The notes: generated by a model from the sequence alone, not told the origin. A stretch of DNA of 64,000 bases from Paenibacillus sp. L3-i20 (GCF_022180385.2 NZ_BQME02000001.1:760501-824500); one strand, 5' to 3'. Positions 36,143 to 46,155 are shown, numbered from the stretch's first letter. A program made the numbers and translations.

Positions 36143-37135
36143 CTATACCAAAGTGACGGTTTTTTTCGTTTCGTTATATAATTCCTTCATGACTGCATCA
36201 ATCGGCAACGCTTCAATAGACATATCGAGTATGCCGCAGCTTTCGTTAAATTGCCTGATGAACCCTTTGAGCGGCATTATATCGATATCGATTTCAAGTT
36301 CTACCTCACACTCGTTAATCCTCTTGAGCAGCTCTATACCCGGTATAAACTTATCAGGAAACGGCGTGTCAGTTGTTAGTTTTACAGCCTTCTTCCCACC
36401 TAATCTTCCACGCAGCTCATTCAGCGTATTGTCGAACACGATTTCCCCATGATTGATGACGATTACCCGTTCTGCAAGCATCTCTACATCATCCAGATCA
36501 TGGGTAGTCAATATGAAAGTAACACCTTGGCTATTCATCTCTTTAATGAAATCACGAATTGTTTCTTTTGCAATAACATCGAGTCCGATCGTAGGTTCAT
36601 CCAGGAACACTAGCTCAGGCCCATGCAACATCGCCATAATAAATTCGCACTTCATTCTTTCACCAAGGGATAGCTGCCTTGTTGGCTTACGCATAATTTC
36701 TCCCACATCGAGCACTGTTGTAAGGTGATCCAACGTCCTTTTGTAAGCCTGTTCCGGTACCCCATAGATGGCCTTATTCATGTAAAAGGAATCTGCAGGA
36801 GGAATATCCCATAACAACTGCGACTTCTGACCGAATACAGCACCGATCTTCCGAACATATTGGCTTCTTTGCTTCCAAGGTGTAAGACCAAGCGCCTTGA
36901 TTTCGCCAGAGGTGGGATGAAGCACACCGGATAACATCTTTAAAGTGGTCGACTTCCCTGCTCCATTCGGTCCTAGGAAAGCAATCATTTCCCCTTTCTC
37001 TACTGTAAGGGAAATACTTTTGACTGCATCAACTTGCTTCATCGGTCGTTTAATTAAGTTTATCATCGTCTCCCGCAGTGTATGTCCACGTTCATGGGTC
37101 ATATATGTTTTCGTTAAGTTTTTGACTTCGATCAT
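36143..37135 (-). CDS. ABC transporter ATPase (COG4586-like)
   Basis: A 330-residue ATPase: Walker A AFLGPNGAGKSTTLK, Q-loop region GAVFGQKSQLLWDI, signature LSLGERMKCEFIMAML, Walker B LVFLDEPTIGLDVIA, H loop LTTHDLDD. The N-terminal extension before Walker A (RGHTLRETMINLIKRP) and the QKSQLLWD motif are typical of the group paired with two DUF990-type permeases. ATG 37135 follows GGGGGG by eight bases. Confidence 0.88.
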   Translation of the reverse strand: MIEVKNLTKTYMTHERGHTLRETMINLIKRPMKQVDAVKSISLTVEKGEMIAFLGPNGAGKSTTLKMLSGVLHPTSGEIKALGLTPWKQRSQYVRKIGAVFGQKSQLLWDIPPADSFYMNKAIYGVPEQAYKRTLDHLTTVLDVGEIMRKPTRQLSLGERMKCEFIMAMLHGPELVFLDEPTIGLDVIAKETIRDFIKEMNSQGVTFILTTHDLDDVEMLAERVIVINHGEIVFDNTLNELRGRLGGKKAVKLTTDTPFPDKFIPGIELLKRINECEVELEIDIDIMPLKGFIRQFNESCGILDMSIEALPIDAVMKELYNETKKTVTLV

Positions 37136-37149
37136 AATCATTTCCCCCC

Positions 37150-37932
37150 TTATCCACCCGCACTTGTATAGGTCTTCAGCATTCGTTGCCAAAAAGCGAT
37201 ACCCGCCAATAAAAACAATATGCCGACTATAGCTGAGATCAACGTTTCCCAGTCAGCACGTCCAAGCAATGCTTTTGCCGGGATAAATGCAATCAAGCCA
37301 ACAGGAATAATATACGTTGTTATTTGTTGAAATGATTTGGAAAAAATCGTGCCTGGATACAGCCCGAAGCTTGTTAGCGAATCAAAAATATCATAAACAC
37401 GGCTGCCGCCTACCCATTTAAAGAGCAATCCCGACATAAACAAGGAGAATGAACATAACACAGCAAGTGAAGCCAGAAATAAACCTGCAAACTGCAACCA
37501 ACCTAATAGTGTTGGAGCTTCTAGCCCTGACATTGCATACCAAAATAGTACGCCGCCGCTAAACAATCTGCCGAAATCCTCAGGATCAAGCCCATTCAGC
37601 ATAGTCATGAAAAGCGTTGGCCTTGGCTTAAGCAGTAATAAATCAAATGTCCCTTCTCTAACTAACGTTAACGTACTTCCTACCATTCCGAAAAACAGAG
37701 GAAAAGCTACTCCTTTCGCTAATCCAAATATCCCTTGAATAAGTAGAGCCTCATGGAGTGACCAACCTGGAAAAGATACCCCTGAGCTATATACGAGTAA
37801 TGTTAACATCGGAACTAGCAAGTCGCCTGCAATCATCAGAAATATGCTGAGGAAAAAGTGGCTGCGATACGCAGTTTGTTCAGCAATTTTCGTGCGCATA
37901 ACAGAACCAATACAGAGGAGAACTCCCTTCAT
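37150..37932 (-). CDS. ABC permease (COG3694-like)
   Basis: A 260-residue membrane protein with six predicted helices and the motif LVREGTFDLLLLKPRPTLF, typical of ABC-2 permeases that work with COG4586 ATPases. ATGA overlap with the upstream permease gene and 14 bases from the ATPase gene, so the three form one complex. Substrate unknown. Confidence 0.82.
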   Translation of the reverse strand: MKGVLLCIGSVMRTKIAEQTAYRSHFFLSIFLMIAGDLLVPMLTLLVYSSGVSFPGWSLHEALLIQGIFGLAKGVAFPLFFGMVGSTLTLVREGTFDLLLLKPRPTLFMTMLNGLDPEDFGRLFSGGVLFWYAMSGLEAPTLLGWLQFAGLFLASLAVLCSFSLFMSGLLFKWVGGSRVYDIFDSLTSFGLYPGTIFSKSFQQITTYIIPVGLIAFIPAKALLGRADWETLISAIVGILFLLAGIAFWQRMLKTYTSAGG

Positions 37933-38774
37933 ACTCCCACCCCCGTAAACCGTTTCATCGCCAAATGGTAGAGCAATAACATCAAGCCAGCCATAAGTGC
38001 GGTAGCCCCTGCTTGAAACGCAACGATTGCCGGAATAGACATCGAATAACCCGCCAGCTCGTATTCACCAATAAAAACGCGGGTCGGAACATATGTAATG
38101 AACTGAAAAGGTAAGAAAAATAACAGCTTCTGCGTCCATTCAGGGAAAAATGTAAGTGGAATAAATACGCCTGCACTAATATCTTTTAGCAGTAGAAATA
38201 CCCGTCTTACCCCCTCTGCACGAATGAGCCAAAAAGCTGTCAGACCCACACAATAGTTAACCATAAAGTTCATTAGGAAACTTAGTACAATCGAAATGAT
38301 AGCCCAAACAGGCTGTACTGGAACAAGCTTAATCCCGAACAAGAACATGAAAATAAAAAAGATGGGGATAAATTCGATGATGATACCTAAAGAGCGGTGA
38401 CCTACTTTTTGCGAGAAGGCATACAAATAGTGAGGCATTGGCCGAAGTGCAAATGTTACATATTTCCCTGTACGTACGAGCATCTGCAAATTCCAATCGG
38501 CAGAATCATAAATAAAATAATTAATGACCGTTGCAATGCCAAAATAGGCTAACATCTGCTCCAATGTAAAGCCGTTAATCTTTTCCGTACCTTCATATAC
38601 AGACTGCCAAATAAAGTATTGCGTTAAAAAGTATACGGGCCCTACGAGCAACGATGCAGCCATATGGGAGCGATAAGCAAGCCACTCCTTATACGTGGCA
38701 AAACCAATTGCATGAACAGAACCCAGTATCCTGCTTACCTCCACCTTCTTCACCTCATGACCCATTTTCGACAT
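37929..38774 (-). CDS. ABC permease (COG4587-like)
   Basis: A 281-residue membrane protein with six predicted helices and the corresponding motif LVRTGKYVTFALRPMPHYLY. It is the first gene of the permease-permease-ATPase operon. The start is uncertain: ATG at 38774 and 38765 have no good ribosome site, while a strong GGTGGAGG sits about 35 bases inside the frame, before ILGSVHAIGFATYKEWLAY where family similarity starts. Confidence 0.8.
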   Translation of the reverse strand: MSKMGHEVKKVEVSRILGSVHAIGFATYKEWLAYRSHMAASLLVGPVYFLTQYFIWQSVYEGTEKINGFTLEQMLAYFGIATVINYFIYDSADWNLQMLVRTGKYVTFALRPMPHYLYAFSQKVGHRSLGIIIEFIPIFFIFMFLFGIKLVPVQPVWAIISIVLSFLMNFMVNYCVGLTAFWLIRAEGVRRVFLLLKDISAGVFIPLTFFPEWTQKLLFFLPFQFITYVPTRVFIGEYELAGYSMSIPAIVAFQAGATALMAGLMLLLYHLAMKRFTGVGV

Positions 38775-38879
38775 ATTTTACAAGAATGTCTAGGTATCGT
38801 CTATAAGTGAATAAATTTTCCATTGCATAGTGCAATAAATAGGAGGTAAGTATCAACTTAATGTGTTCTGAGCGAAGGC

Positions 38880-39887
38880 TTAAATGATTCGTTTCAAATA
38901 AGGGACTTTGGAAATCGCCCAAATGATTAAGTAACTTATGGGTAGTGTAATCGACATCGTAACTACTATACCGACTACTGGATGAACGAATGTTGCATTA
39001 ATATGAAGTTTTTGATTTAGGAGGGTTAAAATTAATGCATGCACAAGAAATACACCAAAGCTGTATTTATCTAAAAAAGCTTGGAACGGAATCTTTATCG
39101 GATGCTTTTGGAAAAATACAAATATACCTACCGACATCAATAATACATTAAGCGTAAAATATCCGTAGAAGAATCGGTCAAACATACCATCATTCATAGC
39201 TGTTAGGTAGTATGTACCAAAGATCGTAATAACGAGTCCTATAGGAAATAACCATGCAGTCAGCTTAGGCTTATACTTCTCCAAGTAATGTCCCATGACA
39301 AAATAGCCGATATATTCAATCGCTAGCGGCACTCTAAATCTGATATCCAAATCTGTAAATCTAGTAAATAAGGGAATAATAGCACTATTAAAGATCCAAA
39401 ATACGATAAACAAAAACAACATGCCCTTGGGAGTAACTTGCATCCATCTTTGCAATAGAGGAGTCACTAAATATAATCCGAGGATTGCAAAAAGAAACCA
39501 TAGATGATAATAAGGTGCATCGACTGCCTTTTTCATTAAAGTAGAAAGAGACATATTATGTACGATGTACTGGAGAATCAAATAGAATAGACTCCAAAAT
39601 AGAAACGGAATCGCTATTTTCTTTAATCGCTTCCTGTAGAAATAGCCTGCTTCCTCCACTTTATTTAGTAGTAATGCCCCGCTTATCATAAAAAATATCG
39701 GCACAGACCAGCGAGTAAAGGAATCTACGATATTACCGTACCACCAATACTCTAAACCATTTTTCTCAAATGAAAAAAGTAAACCTGCACTGATGTGGAG
39801 CATGACCACAGCAAAAGTTGCTGCGATTCGTAATGTAGTAAGATGTTGCTTCAAGTTATGCCCCCGCTTTGTACATTCATGTTGCAT
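38880..39887 (-). CDS. Acyltransferase 3 family membrane protein
   Basis: A 335-residue integral membrane O-acyltransferase with about ten helices, of the type that acetylates surface polysaccharides. The N-terminal block LRIAATFAVVMLHISAG contains the conserved histidine, followed by RWSVPIFFMISGALLL with the family's PxFFxxSG motif. Starts at TTG 39926, ATG 39887 and TTG 39854 are possible; the last has GCGGGGG upstream. The product of a surface glycan is the likely substrate, but nothing nearby fixes it. Confidence 0.82.
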   Translation of the reverse strand: MQHECTKRGHNLKQHLTTLRIAATFAVVMLHISAGLLFSFEKNGLEYWWYGNIVDSFTRWSVPIFFMISGALLLNKVEEAGYFYRKRLKKIAIPFLFWSLFYLILQYIVHNMSLSTLMKKAVDAPYYHLWFLFAILGLYLVTPLLQRWMQVTPKGMLFLFIVFWIFNSAIIPLFTRFTDLDIRFRVPLAIEYIGYFVMGHYLEKYKPKLTAWLFPIGLVITIFGTYYLTAMNDGMFDRFFYGYFTLNVLLMSVGIFVFFQKHPIKIPFQAFLDKYSFGVFLVHALILTLLNQKLHINATFVHPVVGIVVTMSITLPISYLIIWAISKVPYLKRII

Positions 39888-40020
39888 GTATCTCAGTTTC
39901 AACTTTCGAATGCTAGTATTCGACAAATGAGATAAGATTTCCTTTTTTATTACTATGACTTTTGATGGATTGTTTATTTTCTATACTGTATCCTGATAGT
40001 TAGATGGACTCATGAGCATA

Positions 40021-40060
40021 TTTAAAAAAGATGGCTCCTGATGCAATCTCAGGAGCCATC
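40021..40060 (-). terminator. Terminator after the AI-2E permease gene
   Basis: GATGGCTCCTGA pairs perfectly with TCAGGAGCCATC over a 7-base loop; TTTTTT follows on the minus strand. Confidence 0.9.
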
Positions 40061-40163
40061 CTATTACCGCTTCATTCTAACGGTTTTTCTATAGTGTCTA
40101 CATACAAGGTTATAGCTCAGAATGAACTTAGGTACAGCCTAATGTCTTCCTCGGGCTTAAACT

Positions 40164-41243
40164 TTACGCTTCTTCCCACTTTTTCTTGAAGAACAATTCA
40201 TACACTTTCATAACAACAATTTTTAGCATCATATAGATAGGAATAATTAGTAATATTCCTAAGATACCTGCCAAATCTCCTCCGACCAATACGAGGATAA
40301 TTGTCGTTACCGGATGAATAGCAAGTTGTTTGCCGAAAATATAAGGAGCAATGAGATTATCTTGTATTTGTTGCGATACAAGTATAATGATCAATGACCA
40401 AATTGCAATTGACGGAGATTCAATAAATCCAATAATAACAATCGGAACTGATGACAAAATCGCTCCAATAAACGGAATGAAATTCAATATGACCGCTACT
40501 ACAGTTAACAATAGTGCATATGGCAAGCCTATAATAAGAAAACCTAGATACATGAGTACACCTAACGCCAAGTTAATGAGCACTCTTCCTATTATAAAAC
40601 TGCTAAGCGAATAATCGATGTCTTGTACTACTTTGGAAGCTTCTTCGTGATATCTTTTTGGAGCTAGGCTAATCATTTTCCGCCCAAAACCTCCACTTTC
40701 CTTCAACATATAAAACAGAATGACAGGAAATATAAATAACACAACAGCAACGTTCGAGATTACGCCAAACAAACCTGCCACATATTCCGTCATAAACGTA
40801 AATCCTTTGTTCAAATAGTTAGTCAGCTCAGACAATGGATTTACGTCTTTCGGAAGATACTCCGCTAGAAATCCGCTTTGTTCAAGTTCTTGCAATTGTT
40901 CATTCAGAGCGTTAAGCAAACTAGGAGCGTTGTTCACCAGATTTAGCAATTGAGTTTGCAGTGAAGGCCAAACGCCAATAAATAAGCCAGCCAAAACTAC
41001 TGCTATAACCAAATAAATTAGAAGAACGGATAATGTTCGATTAACTTTCTTCTTTTCCATCCAGTTAACCAACGGGAGCAAAAGATAATAAAAGAAAACA
41101 GCTAACATTAGAGGCACAGTAACAATTGTAATTAGAGAAAGGATTGGCTTGAAAACAAAGTTAACAAGTGATCCCACATATATGATTACTAATACTAAAA
41201 GCAACGCAAAACATATTTTTATAAATTGATTAAGTTTAGCCAC
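40164..41243 (-). CDS. AI-2E family transporter (UPF0118)
   Basis: A 359-residue permease with about eight membrane helices: N-terminal pairs, an amphipathic segment (about 110-150), and the conserved C-terminal block NFIPFIGAILSSVPIVIIGF then SQQIQDNLIAPYIFGKQLAI. The family contains exporters of various solutes; transport of autoinducer-2 is established only for some. Start GTG at 41243 with GGAG seven bases upstream. Confidence 0.9.
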   Translation of the reverse strand: MAKLNQFIKICFALLLVLVIIYVGSLVNFVFKPILSLITIVTVPLMLAVFFYYLLLPLVNWMEKKKVNRTLSVLLIYLVIAVVLAGLFIGVWPSLQTQLLNLVNNAPSLLNALNEQLQELEQSGFLAEYLPKDVNPLSELTNYLNKGFTFMTEYVAGLFGVISNVAVVLFIFPVILFYMLKESGGFGRKMISLAPKRYHEEASKVVQDIDYSLSSFIIGRVLINLALGVLMYLGFLIIGLPYALLLTVVAVILNFIPFIGAILSSVPIVIIGFIESPSIAIWSLIIILVSQQIQDNLIAPYIFGKQLAIHPVTTIILVLVGGDLAGILGILLIIPIYMMLKIVVMKVYELFFKKKWEEA

Positions 41244-41443
41244 ATTATTTCTCCTTATTGTTGAACGTTAAATGATTATCATACATAATGTATCCAATAT
41301 CTTTTATCATAACACACTAGTGTTGCATCATTCGAATCAGTCAAATTTCTTAAGCGTTTTACTTAGCAACATACTGGTACACGGATATTACTTTAAAAGA
41401 AATTTGTGTTGCACCTCGGACCACTCAAATAAGTCTGTATCTA

Positions 41444-41671
41444 TTACATGCTTGTCCAGCAAATGCAGTCTTTCTTCATAGCTGGTGTATCGTCGACCAC
41501 TTCTTCCCCAATCTCTTCACGCTTCCTCTCATCCTCTGCATACTAACATTCCGATCTCAAATGAAGGTCGAACCATATACCGCTGTCTGGCTCTAGTCGA
41601 GACTGCCTTTCAAACTCCTTAATCGCATGTCCATTGGGCCATGGATTGTCTTTAAAATATATTCGATTCAT
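41444..41671 (-). pseudogene. Interrupted small gene of unknown function
   Basis: ATG 41671, preceded by AAAGGAGAG, opens a frame that begins MNRIYFKDNPWPNGHAIKEF and continues SRLEPDSGIWFDLHLRSEC to a TAG at 41543-41545 (42 codons). The same frame continues after the TAG with YAEDERKREEIGEEV to 41444. The acidic continuation looks like genuine coding sequence, so the gene seems broken by a stop and perhaps further changes. I recall similar N termini in hypothetical proteins of Bacillales, but cannot give a function. The remaining interval up to 41243 shows nothing recognisable. Confidence 0.5.
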
Positions 41672-41702
41672 AAAAAACTCTCCTTTTAAATAGATTTTCT
41701 CA

Positions 41703-41740
41703 TAAAAAAAGAGAGCAAGCGCAATGCCTGCTCCTCTTTC
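41703..41740 (-). terminator. Terminator of the nucleoside operon
   Basis: On the minus strand AGAGGAGCAGGC pairs imperfectly with GCTTGCTCTCT, followed by TTTTTT. Confidence 0.7.
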
Positions 41741-41753
41741 TTTATATATCCCA

Positions 41754-43187
41754 TTAAAGGAATATAATCATTGATAATACGAACATGAATATTACACCGG
41801 CTATCATTGGTACGGATGTTCTTTTTACAATAGCGATCGGATCTGCTTTAACTGTACCTGCTACGATCAGGATAACTGCCGCAACTGGGGAAACAGCACG
41901 GAACAGGTTGCCAGATAGACCTAGTGGTACAGAGATAGCAATTGGGCTAATGCCCGCTGCTACTGCAAGCGGAACGATAAGCGGTACCATTGCAAAGATT
42001 AGAGCAGTACCACTGCCGCTCAAGATAACGATAAGAGCAGTTAGTGCAACTAAGATAAGCGGTAGAATAAAGTCTAGTCCATTACCTTGCATCTGTTGCA
42101 TAGATGTCTGTAGCTGATCAACTAGACCTATTGATTTCAAACCGGTTACAAACACAGAAGCTGCAACTAGTAGCGCTACGATTGGAATCGCATCGCCCAT
42201 CCCTTTAAAGAAAGCTTCTGTCTTAACCAATACGCTTTTGTTAAACTTATGTCTAAACAATTCGCAAATAATTGCAAGGATTAACGATACTAATGTTGCA
42301 ACTTCAACACTAATTTCAATCGTGTTGCCAGTTGTCATTTGGATAGCGTAAGCACCAAGCAAAAGGATAATAGGGAACACAGGAAGAAGCGCATATACTG
42401 TTTTGTATAACTTACCACCGCTGATTACAGCAATAGCTGGCACATCCACGTTTTCTACATCTTTACCAGACTCTTTAAGCAGATTGGACTTCTTGTCCAT
42501 TCTCTTCTGCCAGAAGTAATGAACGAAAGCAATAAAGATCAAAGTAGGAATTGAAACAAGAGCATGATAGTTAAATACATAATCCGTAACGCTAAGACCT
42601 GCAAAGGATGAATGCTTCGCAAGTTCTTCTGCAATTGCAACATTATCACTACCTAGCGGTGTAGGAACGATCGTTGCCGAAGTTGCAATTACTGCCCCTG
42701 CTGTCAAAGCTGTCATACCTGCTTTTCTTAATATCGGGTACAACGTAGCTAATAGAATGATCGCAAGGTTCGATGCACTTGGAATAACAAGTGACAATGC
42801 ATTACCTAGTAGGAATACGATAGGTACCAAAACGTAAACGGACTTAATTTTTGCAATCGGTTTCGTTAATGCATTGACAGTCACATCATTGGCACCGATG
42901 GATGACATATAAGCTGTGTATCCACCGAGGATAAGAACGATAAATCCTGCTGCACCGAACGTTTGCTTGAACTGTGTAACGATTACTTGCAGTGGATCTA
43001 ATAGGAATGATCCCGTTGATTCAAAACCTTTAACAGCAATTTCTTTATCCATACCCATACTAATGAGAATAAGAATGATACCCATTAGAAATAGTGTGAT
43101 TTTAATGTCCATTTTTTTAATTAACATGTATATAACGATTGATACAGCAATAATTGCAGAAGCATACATTACGAGATTGGAATCCAT
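41754..43187 (-). CDS. DcuC-family carrier, probable nucleoside uptake
   Basis: A 477-residue permease with about twelve helices, of the DcuC/C4-dicarboxylate carrier superfamily: LGNALSLVIPSASNLAIILL, the re-entrant-loop-like TSATIVPTPLGSDN and ILSGSGTALIFAMVPLIVPL. DcuC proteins move dicarboxylates, but being last in an operon with a nucleoside hydrolase and ribokinase makes nucleoside or ribose uptake the better guess here. GGGAGG precedes the ATG. Confidence 0.82.
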   Translation of the reverse strand: MDSNLVMYASAIIAVSIVIYMLIKKMDIKITLFLMGIILILISMGMDKEIAVKGFESTGSFLLDPLQVIVTQFKQTFGAAGFIVLILGGYTAYMSSIGANDVTVNALTKPIAKIKSVYVLVPIVFLLGNALSLVIPSASNLAIILLATLYPILRKAGMTALTAGAVIATSATIVPTPLGSDNVAIAEELAKHSSFAGLSVTDYVFNYHALVSIPTLIFIAFVHYFWQKRMDKKSNLLKESGKDVENVDVPAIAVISGGKLYKTVYALLPVFPIILLLGAYAIQMTTGNTIEISVEVATLVSLILAIICELFRHKFNKSVLVKTEAFFKGMGDAIPIVALLVAASVFVTGLKSIGLVDQLQTSMQQMQGNGLDFILPLILVALTALIVILSGSGTALIFAMVPLIVPLAVAAGISPIAISVPLGLSGNLFRAVSPVAAVILIVAGTVKADPIAIVKRTSVPMIAGVIFMFVLSMIIFL

Positions 43188-43221
43188 AGCTTCATTTCCT
43201 CCCTGTTCATCTTGGTGTCAC

Positions 43222-44142
43222 TTAGTTACACTTTTGCAAGCTTTCCAAAAACCACTTTTTAAATACGTCTGCATCAATATCGACACATACTTTTGCATTG
43301 TTTGGTTGTTTTAAATATCCTTTTAAATCTACTACCGTACAGCCTGCCGTCATCGCGCCCTGCAATTCAATGTCAACAAAAGTGTCGACCACTTGGAACA
43401 TTTCTGGCTTCAGCAAGTAGGCAATCGCAGTAGCATCATACATTTTCAATCCTGTTTTCATGCTGCCGCCTCTATATTTTTGGAACAATTGATAGATCAT
43501 GCGACCTGTATCATTCATTCCTTTAAGCTGCTCACTATCTTCTGGATAAACAAGAGCCTTAAGTCCAACATCCAATGGCACCATGACTACTGGCAACTTG
43601 CTTTGGAATACAATCTTCGCTGCATCTGGATCGGCAACAATATTAAACTCCGACATAACGCCCATATTGCCTCGACCTGTTGAACCACCCATCAATACGA
43701 TTTTTGCAATCTTTTCTTTCACTTCAGGATACATGGACAGAAGAAGCGCAATATTAGTCAATGGACCAATCGGAACGAGTGTAATTGGCTCTGGGCTTTC
43801 CATTAGGACACGACGCATCGCATTGACAGCATGTTCTTTCAATACTAGATCTTTTGTAGGTTCTTCGAACTCAAAACCATCCATCCCTGTAGATCCATGA
43901 ATATCACTTGCATCAATCGGAGCTTTAATTAACGGTTTTGTAGCTCCTAATGCTACCGGAATATCTTTACCGAAAAATTGTAGAAGTCTTAGTGCGTTAG
44001 TCGTTACCTTATCCAGTCCAACATTACCAGCAATAGTCGTAATTAACTTAACTTCTAACTCTTCGCTGTAAAGAGCAATCGCTAGTGCAACTGCATCATC
44101 AATACCCGGGTCTGTGTCAATAATAATTGGTCTCTTTGTCAT
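43222..44142 (-). CDS. Ribonucleoside hydrolase (IUNH family)
   Basis: Calcium-dependent hydrolase of 306 residues that splits ribonucleosides into base and ribose. The N-terminal calcium site DTDPGIDDAVAL, the central VLMGGSTGRGNMG and FNIVADPDAA, and the later DATAIAYLLKPEMF (with the calcium aspartate) are all in place. The ATG at 44142 follows AGGAGG; upstream in-frame codons to 44184 precede that site. Released ribose would feed the adjacent ribokinase. Confidence 0.92.
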   Translation of the reverse strand: MTKRPIIIDTDPGIDDAVALAIALYSEELEVKLITTIAGNVGLDKVTTNALRLLQFFGKDIPVALGATKPLIKAPIDASDIHGSTGMDGFEFEEPTKDLVLKEHAVNAMRRVLMESPEPITLVPIGPLTNIALLLSMYPEVKEKIAKIVLMGGSTGRGNMGVMSEFNIVADPDAAKIVFQSKLPVVMVPLDVGLKALVYPEDSEQLKGMNDTGRMIYQLFQKYRGGSMKTGLKMYDATAIAYLLKPEMFQVVDTFVDIELQGAMTAGCTVVDLKGYLKQPNNAKVCVDIDADVFKKWFLESLQKCN

Positions 44143-44216
44143 GTTGTTCATCCTCCTTAGGAATTGTAAAGTAAGCGATTTCATAAATGATACAGAAAGC
44201 AGCAGCCGATAGCTGA

Positions 44217-45101
44217 CTACTTCATGCTTTTAATAAAAATGTCCACTTCTTGAGCAGTAGGCATTCCTGTCTGTGCTCCTAGCTTGGTCGTCGATAATGC
44301 AGCTACAGCATTGCCGTATTTACAAGCTTCTCTTAGACTTAAGCCTTTAATAAGTCCAATTGCTAGCCCGCCGTTAAATGAATCGCCAGCACCTGTTGTA
44401 TCAACAACATCTATTTTGTAAGCAGGAATATTGGATTGTTTGCCATCTTCACTAAAGGACACACCTTCACTACCCTTAGTGACAACGAGCTTACCATTCA
44501 ACTCTTCTTCATCTCTGTTTTGTCTAAGCAACTGCTCTTCATGCTCATTCGGAGTAACATAATCAATGTTGCGAAGCAACTCTGATGGCAACTCTTGAAT
44601 TGGCGCCGGATTAAGAATGACTGTCACACCATTTTCCTTAGCTATTTCAACAGCTTTTATTACGCCTTCGAGCGGTGTTTCAAGCTGAACGATAAGAAGA
44701 TTACTTTCCGCAATTACGTCACGTTTCGACTCAACAAATTCTGCTGTTACATAATTATTAGCTCCTGGAACAACAATAATACTGTTGTCTCCATTTGCAA
44801 CGATAATTGTAGCTGTGCCAGTAACATCAGTAACCGGTTCCACATTCGTTACATCAACACCTTCTTTTTGAAGATGCGCTAATATATCCGTACCAAATGT
44901 ATCTTGGCCTACACAACCAATCAATTGCACATTAGCACCTAGCCTTACAGCTGCTACTGCTTGATTCGCACCTTTACCACCTGGATTTAATATAAAATGT
45001 TCTCCAAATAGTGTTTCACCTACTTTCGGCACTTGCGAAGTAATGGTAACTAAATCCATGTTGATACTTCCTACAACAGTAATTTTCGGTTTCTGCTCCA
45101 T
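44217..45101 (-). CDS. rbsK: Ribokinase
   Basis: PfkB-family sugar kinase of 294 residues, phosphorylating ribose at O5. Marks: VVGSINMDLV, substrate-binding GGKGANQAVAA, and the C-terminal DTTGAGDSFNGGLAIGL, which holds the catalytic aspartate and anion hole. It starts 11 bases after lacI, in one operon with the hydrolase. Confidence 0.93.
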   Translation of the reverse strand: MEQKPKITVVGSINMDLVTITSQVPKVGETLFGEHFILNPGGKGANQAVAAVRLGANVQLIGCVGQDTFGTDILAHLQKEGVDVTNVEPVTDVTGTATIIVANGDNSIIVVPGANNYVTAEFVESKRDVIAESNLLIVQLETPLEGVIKAVEIAKENGVTVILNPAPIQELPSELLRNIDYVTPNEHEEQLLRQNRDEEELNGKLVVTKGSEGVSFSEDGKQSNIPAYKIDVVDTTGAGDSFNGGLAIGLIKGLSLREACKYGNAVAALSTTKLGAQTGMPTAQEVDIFIKSMK

Positions 45102-45112
45102 GCCAAAGCTCC

Positions 45113-46087
45113 TTATGTTGAATTTCTCTCTATCAGCTCAACATCTAATTTATAATATGTTTTCTCAAGAGGCTGCTGCTCCATCAAATGAACAAGCATT
45201 GTTGTAGCCTTTTCCCCTAACTCATAGATAGGCTGTACAATAGTTGTTAATTCGGGCGTAAGGACGGTAGAAAGAGTGATACCATCGAATCCAATAATTT
45301 TAAGCTCTTCTGGTACTTTCATCCCTAACTGATACGCAACCTTTATGGCACCAATTGCCATAATATCATTTGCTGCAAATATGCCGTCAATATCAGGATG
45401 TCTAGTGAGAAGCTCTTTTGTTGCTTCAATCGATGATTGCATATCAAAATTACCATTTACGATGAAGCTATCATCATACCAAGGTTCACCTGAAACAACT
45501 TCCTTGTAACCGTTGAAACGTTCTTCAGCATTAGCTACTCCATGAGTTCCTCTAATATGACCAATTTTCTTACAGCCTTTACTTTGTAAAAACCGTGTAG
45601 CAATAATTGCTCCCTTATTGTTCTCTGCTACGATCGTCGGCAAACCTTTACTAATTTCACGGTCAATGCTCACTACCGGAATATTAAGTTCTTTCACTTG
45701 GGCAGCCGTTAACGTATTGGATGAAACAATAATGCCGTTTACATAGTTTTGTCTGAGTACATCCAAATATGATTTTTCTTTATCTATATTCCCATCTGAA
45801 TTGCACAAAATAATCGTATAACCCGACTTTGTAGCCTTGTCTTCGACAGCTCTCGCTAATTCTGTGAAAAATGGGTTCATAATATCAGGGACAATTAGAC
45901 CAATTGTATTAGATTTTTTCTTGAATAGACTTCTCGCTACTTCATTCGGCTTGTAGTTTAATTGTTTAATTGCTTTTTCAACATTTTCTCTTGTGCTTTG
46001 TCCAACATATCCTTTGTCATTAAGCACTCTGGACACTGTTGCAACAGATACACCTGCAAGCCCAGCAACGTCTTTTATAGAAGCCAT
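45113..46087 (-). CDS. LacI-family regulator (RbsR-like)
   Basis: Repressor of 324 residues: helix-turn-helix KDVAGLAGVSVATVSRVLND at the N terminus, hinge helix KPNEVARSL, then a periplasmic-binding-like sugar domain. It heads the ribokinase-hydrolase-carrier operon and probably represses it; ribose or a derivative is the likely inducer. A palindrome at its promoter is the likely operator. Confidence 0.9.
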   Translation of the reverse strand: MASIKDVAGLAGVSVATVSRVLNDKGYVGQSTRENVEKAIKQLNYKPNEVARSLFKKKSNTIGLIVPDIMNPFFTELARAVEDKATKSGYTIILCNSDGNIDKEKSYLDVLRQNYVNGIIVSSNTLTAAQVKELNIPVVSIDREISKGLPTIVAENNKGAIIATRFLQSKGCKKIGHIRGTHGVANAEERFNGYKEVVSGEPWYDDSFIVNGNFDMQSSIEATKELLTRHPDIDGIFAANDIMAIGAIKVAYQLGMKVPEELKIIGFDGITLSTVLTPELTTIVQPIYELGEKATTMLVHLMEQQPLEKTYYKLDVELIERNST

Positions 46088-46108
46088 TCTCTCACTCCAC
46101 CCTAATAG

Positions 46109-46155
46109 GTAACCGGTTACACAACTAATATACTACTGATTATGTCGATAGTCAA
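46109..46155 (-). promoter_or_regulatory. Promoter and LacI operator of the nucleoside operon
   Basis: On the minus strand TTGACT (46155-46150) and TATATT (46132-46127) are 17 bases apart. The perfect 12-bp palindrome GTAACCGGTTAC (46109-46120), with the central CG usual for LacI-family operators, covers the expected transcription start. The rest of the interval up to 46425 has no gene; an imperfect inverted repeat lies at about 46320-46373. Confidence 0.7.
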
